From the NCBI RefSeq assembly GCF_033807575.1, contig NC_084721.1, positions 6,758,001 to 6,822,000 on the forward strand: a stretch of DNA of 64,000 nucleotides, given 5' to 3'. Every line of letters begins with the position of its first letter. The stretch's first letter is position 1. Of the stretch, positions 30,880 to 40,155 are shown in pieces. The translations under genes and the position numbers were made by a program. The DNA comes from Cydia pomonella. Its lineage: Eukaryota > Arthropoda > Insecta > Lepidoptera > Tortricidae. Under the pieces are notes generated by a model, which had not been told where the DNA came from, made no database searches, and was given only the letters and a program-made list of their open reading frames with translations.

Positions 30880-30944
30880 AAGGCAACACCTCTATTTTGG
30901 TATGATTTCCATGTATTAATAAGAATGGGGCCAGTACAGCAGTT

Positions 30945-31072
30945 ACACGCACACGAATTCGAGTAAATCGTGCAGTCTAACGCCACAACGCGATTAGTTG
31001 ATGAGTTCGCATCACGCGCGCGATTGGTCGCAACTAGTTGCGTTAGACTGCAAGATTGGCTCGAATTCGTGA
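30945..31072. mobile_element. TIR MITE with CACGAATTCGAG ends
   Basis: 'cacgaattcgagtaaatcgt' with 'gcagtctaacgcca' on the left pairs with 'tgcgttagactgcaagattg' and 'gctcgaattcgtg' on the right. 128 bp, CpG-containing centre ('tcacgcgcgcgattggtcgc'). Non-coding. Confidence 0.75.
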
Positions 31073-31210
31073 GTGACTCCACTGAACTAGCACCATTCTT
31101 AGTGCCCGTGAGGCCTTAGATATATGTCAATGTTTGTACCCTACAATATTGTTAGATACGTTATGTTATGGAAGAGTGGGGTCTTTTATATAGTCACAGG
31201 TATAGAATTT

Positions 31211-31314
31211 TAGATTGTGTCATTCACGAAGACGCGTGCCTTGACTTCTATTGTCATGTTATTAAAGGTTAAATTTGACAAATCTGCGCGTCATCGTGAA
31301 TGACACGAACTATA
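31211..31314 (+). mobile_element. TIR MITE family E, copy 2
   Basis: 'tagattgtgtcattcacgaa' at the left pairs with 'cgtgaatgacacgaactata' at the right; the core 'gttattaaaggttaaatttg' is shared with copies 1 and 3. About 104 bp. Confidence 0.78.
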
Positions 31315-31899
31315 TTTTATACTTACTAGAAGACTCCAACCTTTATAATTGTACCTACCCTGTACTACTCGTATTAACAAATAAACATATATTTTTTCCG
31401 ATGTCAATTTTTTTTACGACCCGCAAAATATCCTCCCTCCTATCATTCCTATTTACCTACTCATCAGTAATAGATACCCTGTAACCTCGAGAGGTTTCTA
31501 GCTATACATGGGTTAAAAATAGTCCTTTTGAACAAGAAAACAAAGTATATTAAATGAATAATTCGGGCTCGCCAGTCTGAGGTTGCATAAGCGCACGAGG
31601 TGCAGTATTTCGCACTGCCTGCAGTTGCTGACGTTGGGAGTGTGGTGTCGTCTTACGGGGAATCAGGCCACGCCGTAGGTATCGAGCGGACTGTAAACAC
31701 ATTATCATTACTTATGTGTTTATGGCTAATTAATTTCAACAATAACTAGTAAATTAAATACCCAACCATCCGCCCCAGACCCAGAGTCTGAAATAAAATA
31801 ATATATTATATTAAAAATATAATAACCCCACGCTATATACCTATAAATACATTTTATGCCAAAAATGCCTTACATCATTTTGGAACAGAGCTGCGATAC
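31315..31899. other. No gene seen
   Basis: AT-rich unique DNA with a slightly GC-rich block at 31565-31690. No repeat family or convincing exon. Confidence 0.45.
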
Positions 31900-32095
31900 T
31901 CTCCAAATTTTTGGACCGATTTCTATGATACATAGCTAAGAAACACCGCAAGGAAACTCGCTTTCACGTAAAAACTGCATCGAAATCGGACCATCCGTTG
32001 GAGAGTTACAATGCCACAGAGTCACAGACAGACATTGGCGTGATGGCGTCACACATATAACACCCCTGTTTTTACGTCGGGGGTAAAAAGAGAAT
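31900..32095 (-). mobile_element. Dispersed repeat family B, antisense
   Basis: Minus strand reads 'cccccgacgtaaaaacaggg', 'gccaatgtctgtctgtg', 'gtaactctccaacggatgg' and 'tccgatttcgatgcagttt', matching the head of the element at 18008. The 64-codon minus frame lies within it and is not a gene. Confidence 0.65.
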
Positions 32096-32132
32096 CGCGG
32101 CTCCGAACGCAGATCCGGGTCCGAACACATTA

Positions 32133-32282
32133 AGGATGACTCACGCCAGACAGGGCCGGGGCTGGGCCGGCGCTTCCGGTTCTTCGTTTTCTATGGAAAG
32201 CACCACGTGATCACCGATCAGCCGGCATAGAAAATGACGTGTCCGACGCTCCGGTCCGGGCATGTGTCTAGCGTGTCATCCT
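32133..32282. mobile_element. TTA-flanked TIR MITE (PIF/Harbinger-like)
   Basis: The left end AGGATGACTCACGCCAGAC pairs with the right end read inward, AGGATGACACGCTAGACA. Flanked by TTA at 32130-32132 and 32283-32285. 150 bp, GC-rich, with 'gggccggggctgggccggcg' in the left half. A 3-bp TTA duplication is typical of PIF/Harbinger; the assignment is inference. Confidence 0.75.
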
Positions 32283-32285
32283 TTA

Positions 32286-33279
32286 CATGGGCACGGACTT
32301 TGACGGGTTCGTGTAGTTTGCGTGTACCTAGATGCTTAGCACCGCCGGGGCTAAGAACACGCGCGGATACACGGGTCGGCGTATAGCATGGATATCGTCG
32401 CCCTAGTAAAAAATAGATTCTAAAATGCCTTTTCACGGGGTACATATTCGAACGTACCGATTTATTTTATTTGACCATATTTTGTCATCCCCAGCAGGAA
32501 TTGGTGCCGTATTATCCCCGTTGCAGCTCCGGTAAACGTATGATGTCATTGTCAATCACCTTGATGAAACGATTGAAGGGTAGTTTGTTTTAATTGCGAC
32601 AGCAAAGCGGCAACGACAACAACGCAATTATCATTTTTATGACACTTGCTCGTAATATGTGTTATTACACTTAGGCGATTCGGTTCGTAAATCCTAAATT
32701 TTGACCTACGGAATTCGGCAGATATTTTATTTATTTACCTTTTTTTCTTCACAAGTGTGATGAAAAACATTGTGTGTGCCACGGGTGGTACTCGAATTAC
32801 GAATTCGTGTTAATTAAGTCATCGCTTTCGGCTTCGGGCTTCAATTCACACTCGTTCGTATATTCCTGTTTACCGCCCTTATTATACACAATGTACTGAC
32901 CTACCTGTAATGTAAGGTACTAATGTCTGGGTGCAGCGCAGCTGCAGCAGTGCATTGAGTACGTTACGCGACGAACATACCACGCAAACTTGATAATTCT
33001 TGAACAAATGTGAATATACTCGTACTATGCATCAGGAAGGGAAATTCTCTTATTATTTCCTTTGTTCACCAAACAAAAATACAACGCAAACTAAATTTTG
33101 CTGTTGTGAATTGTGAAGCATTTTCGGCCAGACAACCTTGAGGAAAAAGATGGAAAAATCTAGAATGGCATGATCCTATTTTATCCCTGTTTATATGAAA
33201 TAATTTTTACCGTTATGTCAATTGTGAAAATTTCTTAACAAGTGATTAAGTATATTATGTATAATCATTACGGAACACC
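32286..33279. other. No gene seen
   Basis: Unique sequence. 32286-32450 is moderately GC-rich with a 75-codon minus frame lacking motifs; the rest is AT-rich. 32770-32900 ('gccacgggtggtactcgaat', 'acgaattcgtg') may be a further dispersed repeat related to family G. Confidence 0.4.
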
Positions 33280-33575
33280 ACGCTGCACTCTAAAACTCAG
33301 ATTATAGATGTAGCTCGAAAAGCGGCCAAGTTAAAGTAGGACTGGGCTGGGCATGTCAGCCGCATGACTTGTCGGCCAAGATAACCACGAGGTGGGTACC
33401 CCACGTGTCAAACTAGGGATTCGACAGGCCCCGTCGGCGATGGCGGGATAACTTCCTCCTCCTCCTTTTTAAGACTGGCCAGTTGTAGCTCAAAATCGGG
33501 ACGAGTGGAAGGAGAGGGGGGAGGCTTTTGCCCAGCAGTGGGACACAATAGGCTCGTAATAATAATAACAAATAA
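33280..33575 (+). pseudogene. LINE reverse transcriptase C-terminus, decayed (type 2)
   Basis: From 33307 one frame reads 'DVARKAAKLK' then an in-frame TAG where a Trp is expected, then 'DWAGHVSRM', matching the 'KLKW.WAGHV.R' block near the end of non-LTR retrotransposon ORF2 proteins. After frame changes the end reads 'DEWKERGEAFAQQWD' then 'TIGS' and stop, followed by a (TAA)n-rich tail at 33559-33575. Conserved end, premature stops and a simple-repeat tail identify a 5'-truncated, inactive LINE. The clade (RTE-like is my guess) cannot be settled without the RT core. Confidence 0.82.
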
Positions 33576-34176
33576 TCAATATAGCATGTTTTAGGATTGC
33601 TATGTCAGGTGTCCGGAGTCAGGACTTCCTTACAATAGCGCAATCTTTTGACCAGCCAAACTTCAACACCATAACTGGCCTTCTTCACCACTTTATTTAC
33701 AATAGCTCCTACGTCAGCTGGGATCGATTTACGGGTATTTGTGCCCGTGAATCGGTTCTAGCTGGTGCATTACATAACATCAAATTTATCTAAAAGGGCA
33801 TCTGCGCTGTTGGCTTGCCCCATGCATGCCTCCCAAAGGTCCGGGACCCTATGGTTCCGAAATACGGAAAGACATACAAATACTAAATAATCATTACATT
33901 AAAAATACACACAAATTACAAAACAAAACACATTATTTATTTTGAGAGTTGTTGGTCAAAAGCCAGCTCCAGCAAGAGATCTCTAAATGATGAAGCGTTA
34001 GTAGACTTAGTACTCCTACGTTCCCCAGAGAGCGCGGCCCTAACTAGTCGGCTCCAAACTTTTTCAAAGACGCATTGCAGTGTCTGATAATCCGTTCTTC
34101 GGTTTGGCATCTTTATTTGAAACCACTTTGGAGTGATTTCAAATTTGTAGCCAGCTTTTTAAATGGATATTGGAAC
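33576..34176. other. Possible retroelement-derived sequence, unclassified
   Basis: 'ttggcttgccccatgcatgc' and 'cctcccaaaggtccgggacc' at 33811-33846 feel like dispersed lepidopteran repeat text. The 63-codon frame at 33602-33793 has no motif. I see no intact gene. Confidence 0.3.
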
Positions 34177-34312
34177 TATGTACGCTCGCCAACAGATATA
34201 CCGGAGCGGTCAAGGTGCTCAAAAATATCTGAACACGTACTCTTGTTAATAAAGGCGTGTTCAGATATTTGTGAGCACCTTGGTCGCTCATATATATGAT
34301 GGCGACTGTACC
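34177..34312. mobile_element. Palindromic MITE, GGTACAGTCGCC type
   Basis: 'gcggtcaaggtgctcaaaaa' and 'tatctgaacacg' on the left pair with 'cgtgttcagatatttgtgag' and 'caccttggtcgc' on the right. The ends are 'tgtacgctcgcc' and 'ggcgactgtacc'. The three frames of 69-74 codons on both strands through it result from the palindrome. Confidence 0.85.
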
Positions 34313-34315
34313 TAG

Positions 34316-34400
34316 AGATAGATAGATAGATAGAATACTCTTTATTGGCACACCTCAGTAAAAATATACAAGAAAAATAAACCATTGATTAAATTTAGAG
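34316..34400 (-). mobile_element. Antisense LINE 3' end with (GATA)n tail
   Basis: (GATA)n at 34316-34335 followed by 'gaatactctttattggcaca', which on the minus strand reads '...gtgtgccaataaagagtat' plus a TATC simple tail: the typical 3' end of a non-LTR element. It starts four bases from the MITE at 34177-34312. Confidence 0.6.
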
Positions 34401-35342
34401 GCAGACAACAGGAGCTCTTCTTACAATTTGGACTATTTCACGGTTAGGAAACATTGGACTAGACTCAAGGGTAGTATATAGTTGATTGTTAACTTAATTA
34501 AATATCATTTATTTTCAGGCAACTAAACCAAGGGATGAAATGGTGCCTTTCACTCAAGTTAAACACTCTAATTTTCATTTCCAATACAAGAAAAGTAAAA
34601 TGCTTGTGCATTTAAAAAACACGCCTAAGTAAAAACTTCAGCAGTATTTCTTGAGGGTACTTTCAATTATCAATTTAGATAAAAATATCATCATTTATGG
34701 AATTATCAGAATGGAAATTTTACAACAAATCCATTTAAAACAAAAAAATGTAATTGCTTATTGTAAAAAAAGAAAAAAAAACGTACTTGAAAGGTAAAAT
34801 GCTCTGGACCAGAAAGGTATCATTTTCTTCACACTTTTTAGAACAACAATGGCCCGCTTTCAGACCATGAGAAATGAAAAATAAAATAAAACATAGTTTC
34901 ACCGAGAAAACGTTACAAAAACACATTCATTCCAACATATATAGTGAACAACATAATACGTCTTCATTACTAGCTAACGACATAACATCTATCCAAGTTG
35001 GTAACTTGTAAAAATTCACACTCGAACCTTGAGGTAAAGTCAAGGGCGAAAGTTTACGATTCTCGTAGAAGTTACATGCTGCGTCGAGTTTACCAGCTGA
35101 CTAGGAACTAGTCAAATGGCTCAATTCGAACAATGCTTATGAGATGTCACAGCGATACGATACCGATCTGTCAGTGTCAAAAGTGACGTTTTTCGTTGAA
35201 GAAATGAATTCGTAAAGAATCGAGTGATAAACAGTTAATTAAGTCCACAGAGGACCTAATCACCTTTTTATGATATCCTTCTAAAATAATAATTAATCCA
35301 CGAACAAATCAGAAACTGACAAAACAAAATCCTGAAGAATGC
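34401..35342. other. No gene seen; partial MITE family H at 35152-35215
   Basis: AT-rich unique DNA. At 35152-35215 'ctgtcagtgtcaaaagtgac' repeats one arm of the palindromic MITE at 9551-9680, without its partner arm. Confidence 0.5.
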
Positions 35343-35409
35343 TGCGGTGGCTGCTTACCATCAGACGGTCCGCACGTTTGTTTGCCACCGTCGTGGTATT
35401 AAAAAAAGA
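35343..35409 (+). mobile_element. Retroposon family A, short 3' fragment
   Basis: 'gtggctgcttaccatcagac' and 'tttgccaccgtcgtggtatt' ending in A's. Heavily 5'-truncated family A copy. Confidence 0.75.
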
Positions 35410-35504
35410 GCAGAAAATTTTACTAACTGAGAATTATTTAAGTGAGGAATTAAATCTTTACTGTGCAAAAAGCAAGAGGAAACTAATACATAATCATATA
35501 CGTA

Positions 35505-36095
35505 ATACATCACGCCTATTTCTCGGAAGGGAAGGCAGACACCACGGATTTCCACTTGCTACGACCCTGGCAATCCTGGCATACCTGACGACCGGTTTGG
35601 CCTAGTGGGTAGTGACCCTGCCTACGAAGCTGATGGTCCCGGGTTCAAATCCTGGTAAGGGCATTTGTTCGTGTGATGAGCATGAATATTTGTTCCTGAG
35701 TCATGGGTGTTTTCTATGTATTTAAGTATTTATAAATATGTATATATTATATATATCGTTGTCTAAGTACCCTCAACACAAGCCTTATTGAGCTTACTGT
35801 GGGATTTAGTCAATTTGTGTAATAATGTCCTATAAATATTTAAATATTTATTTATACCTCTTTCGCTTCCTTCACTTTCATAACATTCCTCATACACGCT
35901 CGCCGGTTTAGAGTGCTCTGGCCTTTCATCAGTATTTCCCCGATTTGATCAGAGAGTCTGCCGAGGTCTACCCCTTCCAGCTCCCTCTTCTACTCCCTTA
36001 TACACTCTTTCACTGATTCTTTCCACGTGTCCAAACCATCTCAAAACACTTTTCTCGATTTTTGTCACTACATCTTCGTTCAGTCTTATACATAA
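35505..36095 (-). pseudogene. LINE reverse transcriptase C-terminus, decayed (type 3), split by a SINE
   Basis: Minus strand, from about 36090: 'RLNEDVVTKIEKSVLRWFGH' then 'VERI', the conserved 'LRWFGHVER' block of non-LTR ORF2 proteins. After a frameshift it continues 'SDQIGEILMKGQ', 'NRRACMRNVMKVKEAKEV', then the S1 SINE, then 'RSKWKSVVSAFPSEK' and a stop near 35513. With the SINE removed, the frame runs continuously from '...KEAKEV' into 'CQD', so the SINE entered an almost intact coding end. The frameshift upstream shows decay. No RT core in the window. Confidence 0.85.
35587..35853 (+). mobile_element. tRNA-derived SINE, family S1, inside a LINE relic
   Basis: Complete S1: 'gacgaccggtttggcctagt', B box GGTTCAAATCC, the shared body and a TTTA-type tail. 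Flanked by ATACCT at 35581-35586 and 35854-35859. Because the interrupted LINE coding frame is known, the insertion point and duplication are well supported. Confidence 0.92.
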
Positions 36096-36382
36096 TAATC
36101 AGTTAATAATAATTACAAAGGTGAATTTAGCCTTTTAAGGGATCTGTTCCAGGATCTAGCTTGAATTAGCTGAAATTTACTTTTTTGGAGTGACTATTTT
36201 GGGTCCAGTAATATTTCGCGGCAGCTCCGCCAGTGTCGCTAACGAGACATTATTTTTTACCCTCAGTCCGTAAGTAACTGGTGGGAATTGAAGGTCAAAG
36301 CAGGATGACCTTGATATCAGTAATAGTTGTAAATTCATGGATCTATTTATGGGGTAGTAGTTAGTGTTTAAGGCCCATTAAG

Positions 36383-36662
36383 TCATTCCAGATCTAGAGC
36401 AGAGCCCAACTGGGGAAGTACCTCCACCTTACAGAAAACAGCAGCCAAATAACACTAAAACAAAATAAAACATACTACTCATATTAGTGTTGTGTTCCTG
36501 CCGGTGAGTAAGGTTGCCAGAGCTCATCGAGGGGGGGCGGGTTTAGGGTCGGCAACGCGCATGTAACTCCTCTGGAGTTGCAGGCGTACATAGGCTACGG
36601 AGACTGCTTACCATCAGGCGGGCCGTATGCTTGTTTGCCACCGACGTAGTATAAAAAAAAAG
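36383..36662 (+). mobile_element. Retroposon family A, nearly complete copy
   Basis: From 'gtcattccagatctagagca' through 'cctgccggtgagtaaggttg' and 'cggcaacgcgcatgtaactc' to 'tttgccaccgacgtagtata' and an A-tract. A small insertion ('aaaacaaaataaaacat') interrupts the 'ccctactcat' region. It lies directly upstream of family C. Confidence 0.85.
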
Positions 36663-37440
36663 TTCGTGTTCTTCTCTCACTCTCACTGAGTGTAAGCGAG
36701 ATGAATGTGCGTGCCCGAGAGCGTGTAAATCATGTTTTTGAATTTTATTTTTTTATACGTTGAAATTGGACCCGGGTACGTCCTTAAACTACGTCCAAAA
36801 GAGAGGTATGGGCATTGTGAATGTCATCTCGCTTTGTGTGGTAGGGCACAGCACATCGGATGTCATTCCAGATCTAGAGCAAAGCCCAACTGGAGAAGTA
36901 CCTCCACCTTACAGAAAACCGCAGCCAAATAACACTAGACCCTACTCATAGTGTTGTGTTCCTGCCCGTGAGTAAGGTTGCCAGAGCTCAATGAGGGGGG
37001 GTCGGCAACGCGTATGTAAATCTTCTGGAGTTGCAGGCGTACATAGGCTACGGAGACTGCTTACCATCAGGCGGGCCCTATGCTTGTTTGCCACCGTCGT
37101 AGTATTAAAAAAAAGTAATCAATAAGTTCCCTCAAACATGATAAGTATTGCCGATTTGTAGAAACAATTTTTATATTCTAAGCTTTTGTGCAAAAATTTG
37201 TTATGAACTTTAAAAGTGCATTTTAAACATATGTTCGTAATTTTTATTATCTAATAATAATCAAAAACTCAGGATTAATTTTCATTTTTTTATATTACTT
37301 TTCATTCTATGAAAACAGTTCCTCGAGAACGTTCTTAATATTGCTAAATAGGTTTTTGGCAGCCGTATTTTGAACTAAAAAGCGCGGAGACCTTTCAAAA
37401 ACTCCGCTCTCTGGACCTACTGCACCTTAACTTAGAAAAC
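36663..37440 (+). mobile_element. Dispersed repeat family C, interrupted by retroposon A
   Basis: 36663-36766 and 37119-37440 together match the reverse complement of 10385-10790 ('tctcactctcactgag', 'catgtttttgaattttattt', 'agtaatcaataagttcc', 'attgccgatttgtag', 'aaaactcaggatt', 'tactgcaccttaa'). The 352 bp between are a full family A copy. Insertion took place in the A/T run next to 'gattac'. Confidence 0.78.
36767..37118 (+). mobile_element. Retroposon family A, longest copy, nested in family C
   Basis: Starts 'ggacccgggtacgtcctta' and includes 'gggcattgtgaatgtcatc', 'gtagggcacagcacatcgga', 'ctactcatagtgttgtgttc', 'gtaaatcttctggagttgca' and 'ccaccgtcgtagtatt' plus an A-tract. It is the longest family A copy in the window (about 350 bp) and contains no ORF of note, so A is short and non-autonomous or is the untranslated 3' end of a longer LINE. 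Confidence 0.85.
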
Positions 37441-37734
37441 CAAGTGATAGGCCACACTGGCGCAGAAAACGCAATGTCGCACCGTTTACGCAGTAAAATA
37501 GATGCAGCTGGATATTTATTTTCACACCAGCTCGTAAAAGCTCTAAAGCTGATGAGAAAGTTGCATTTTATGCACCAGAATGACTCATCAAGTTACTTTG
37601 ATACAAATTTTTAGTTGGCATTTTGGCATCTCATGTTGACTGGTGGAATTAACTTGGGGCGATGATCTTGAATGATAAATTTTTAATAAAGTTAGATTTG
37701 ATTTGTGATGTTTTACAGTTAGAAGGTATTTTTC

Positions 37735-37880
37735 TCGCGGTGGTGTTGCGATTTTTTTTGTGTTTCACTCGCTAGCAATGTTTGTTTAACTCACTACTCT
37801 CGTGGTTCAATTTAAGAATACTTCGCTTGCTCGGGTATCATTTTTAGCACGAGGAGTTACAACTACTTTGCCTTACATAT
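37735..37880 (-). repeat. Dispersed repeat family F, copy 2
   Basis: Reverse complement of parts of 28535-28720: 'ttttgtgtttcactcgctag', 'ctctcgtggttcaattt', 'cttcgcttgctcgggtatca' and 'cacgaggagttacaac'. Confidence 0.68.
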
Positions 37881-37938
37881 TTCAACTTATCTATAAAATA
37901 AATTCCGCATGATTTATAATTATTGTAGTACCTAACAC

Positions 37939-38044
37939 TATAGATCGTGTCATTCACGAAGACGCCTGCCTTCACTCGTAATGTCATGTTAATAAAGGTC
38001 AGATTTGACAAATCTGCGCGTCATCGTGGATGACATGACCTATA
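37939..38044 (+). mobile_element. TIR MITE family E, copy 3
   Basis: 'tatagatcgtgtcattcacg' at the left pairs with 'cgtggatgacatgacctata' at the right. Core 'gttaataaaggtcagatttg'. 106 bp, orientation as copy 2. Confidence 0.8.
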
Positions 38045-38794
38045 CTTACTACTCGTACATTACATATTTACAAAATGTTACGAAAGTTCCAAAAGAATCA
38101 ACATTAGACAATGAAAATCAGAGTACCTAATTACTGCTTCTAGATTTTACATATTAATGACAAAACTGATTTAGACTTTATATGCAGCGCAGTAAGGTCT
38201 TCTTTCCATTGTTAACAAAATAGTTTTCCTTGCATGGAAAACATTTTGTTATTTGGTTTTAGACAGGAAAGTGGTGGTGATACTACTGCTTAAATGATTT
38301 ACTCTTTTTAGCTTAAAAAGGATATCGTTGCGGCAATAATTAGGATATTAATTAGTTCGGGTAAATCCGAACAGGTACTTAAAATTGTCGGGTTATTCCG
38401 AAAATGGACCCTAATTAGATGGCGATTTACGCCACATTTTGTACTAATAAGTAAATACATATTGAATTTTAAGAGTTTAGTTCCTAGGTAGATTTTGGAA
38501 AATAATTACTAGCAAAAATCCAAATAAAAAAAACGAAGTAGTTGATAGCTAGTATCTTTTTCTTGTAGTTTAAGTAATTTAAGTTAAGCTTAAGCACCTT
38601 GTATTATGACAGCAAAATAAAAATAGTACGAAGGTACAATTAAGTACTAGGGTAGTTAATTATAACTGAATTCGAGAATTGTTCGAGTCTGTAAATGAAA
38701 CATTAATTTTATATCCACTAGGAAATAAATTAGGCACTCATTGTATTCAAATTGCAATCATCCAATATTCGAAATCTGGTAACATTCATTAACA
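38045..38794. other. AT-rich interval, no gene seen
   Basis: AT-rich unique sequence leading into the GC-rich segment. No recognised repeat or exon. Confidence 0.5.
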
Positions 38795-39135
38795 ATCTGG
38801 TATAAAAGCGCAAATTTAAAACCGAGCGGCGGCGCGACCGCGCGTCACCCGGCTATTTATAAAATGGCAACGTATTGCCACTGTCTTCGGTACTCCCCGA
38901 GGTTTCAGCTCTGAACAAACAGTAACAACGTGCTACGGTGATAATAGGATAAACAGTTGAAGTGTGGTTTGGGTTTTCCAAGCACTATACCACAGTATCG
39001 ATCCGCACCCGCCCCACTGCTGGCAGCATACCGCGCTGCGCCGCGCCCGCTCCTGCTGCACGCGAAATGGAACGCGAAAAACTAACGGCTCTTTTGTCAG
39101 CGGATGATTTGCAAAACGTAACACGGTAAGGGCGT
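38795..39135 (+). promoter_or_regulatory. Candidate TATA-containing promoter region
   Basis: A consensus TATAAAAG at 38801-38808 is followed by CpG-rich DNA ('accgagcggcggcgcgaccg'), a second TATA-like 'tttataaaatgg' at about 38855, and further GC-rich sequence to 39070. A GT at 39127 ('aacacg|gtaagg') is an acceptable splice donor. The combination suggests a transcription start, but no reading frame is convincing and the strand is inferred only from the TATA box. Confidence 0.35.
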
Positions 39136-39249
39136 AGTCGGAGCACAAGCAAGTGGCGCACTCTCGTGAGAGATGAACGAACAGATAAATCTAAGAATGC
39201 GTTATATAATTTTAGTAACTAATCGTAATCTTTGATATACATTGCAGTA

Positions 39250-39500
39250 TCAAATAGTACCGCGTAGAATGTGTAGCGTGGTAGAACGTCGATGGATAGC
39301 GTACAAACCGGCGTAGTCGATCGCGTGACAAAAGCAGAGGTTTTTATGGTAGCGGCCGCGGGTCGCGCTAGTGCGGGCTCGCGGCCTCTCCACGCCGCAA
39401 ATCGTTGAAATCAAAACTTTCACGCTACGCGCTCGCTACGAAGTTTTACGGCTACGAACTTTCTGCTACGGCGTAGCGCGCACTCAAAACTTTGTTTTGA
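39250..39500. other. CpG-rich block with reiterated 'gctacg'
   Basis: The words 'gctacg', 'ctacgcg' and 'cgtagcg' recur on both strands ('cacgctacgcgctcgctacg', 'gctacggcgtagcgcgcac'), giving weak dyad symmetry around 39450. A decayed repeat is likelier than coding DNA; the 95-codon frame at 39371-39658 has no motif. Confidence 0.35.
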
Positions 39501-39799
39501 AAGCTTTTTTATTTGTCACTTTCTGTTATCAACCGTATAAACTTGAGCATTTTATGTCTCACAGTTATGACGCTTTCGATGTGCTCGACTTCAAACCAGT
39601 CCAAGCATACAAGCAACATTCGTTGCTGTTATACTTAAAGTATTGGCCGTATTTCTAGTCTTCTATAACTTTCATACAACCAACCTACCAATTTGGATTG
39701 TATTATTTTAGGAATTTGTATTAATTGCAGTTGGATATAAAAATATAACCAGTAAGAGCATTGCAGGTTTCTCATAGTAGGTATAGTAGGCATCCTTTG

Positions 39800-40152
39800 G
39801 CTGGCATTGTGGTGGTTGGCGCGCCAGTCGCAGTCGACTCGGTTTTGTTGTTCGTGGAAGCAAGTCGCAGGTGGGCGCCGCCGAGTGCGGCCGATGTTGG
39901 CCGAGCGCGCCCGAAGGCTGAGCGGGCGAGAAGGCCGTAAGCGCCGCGATGGCGCGGGCTCGCGAGCGCCGAGCGCCGAGCGCCGTCCGCCGACCGACCC
40001 GACTCACCCAACCAGTCTACGATCGGCCTCCATCCTACCCGGTTGTGTAATTGACGGCGTAAACTACATTTTGACAGTTGTTATCGTGATCGTGTGATGT
40101 TTTCATATCGGAACTATGGTGTATCCCCATGAAAATGTGGAGTGATTTCCAG
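39800..40152 (+). other. Candidate first exon (5'-UTR plus short coding start)
   Basis: A GC-rich, CpG-rich block (39815-40030) tails into AT-richer sequence and ends at a perfect donor CAG|GTAAGT (cut after 40152). The last ATG, 40129-40131, opens a frame ATG-AAA-ATG-TGG-AGT-GAT-TTC-CAG that stays open to the donor (MKMWSDFQ); an in-frame TGA lies upstream at 40087. Two short upstream frames, 40097-40132 and 40116-40145, overlap this start. The 96-codon frame at 39807-40097 is arginine/serine/proline-rich GC noise in another phase. I do not recognise the protein; downstream exons would lie further along the plus strand. Confidence 0.35.
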
Positions 40153-40155
40153 GTA

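Noticed and set aside
34177..34385. Overlapping frames of 69-74 codons on both strands
   Set aside because: Produced by a palindromic MITE whose two arms encode similar text in opposite directions.
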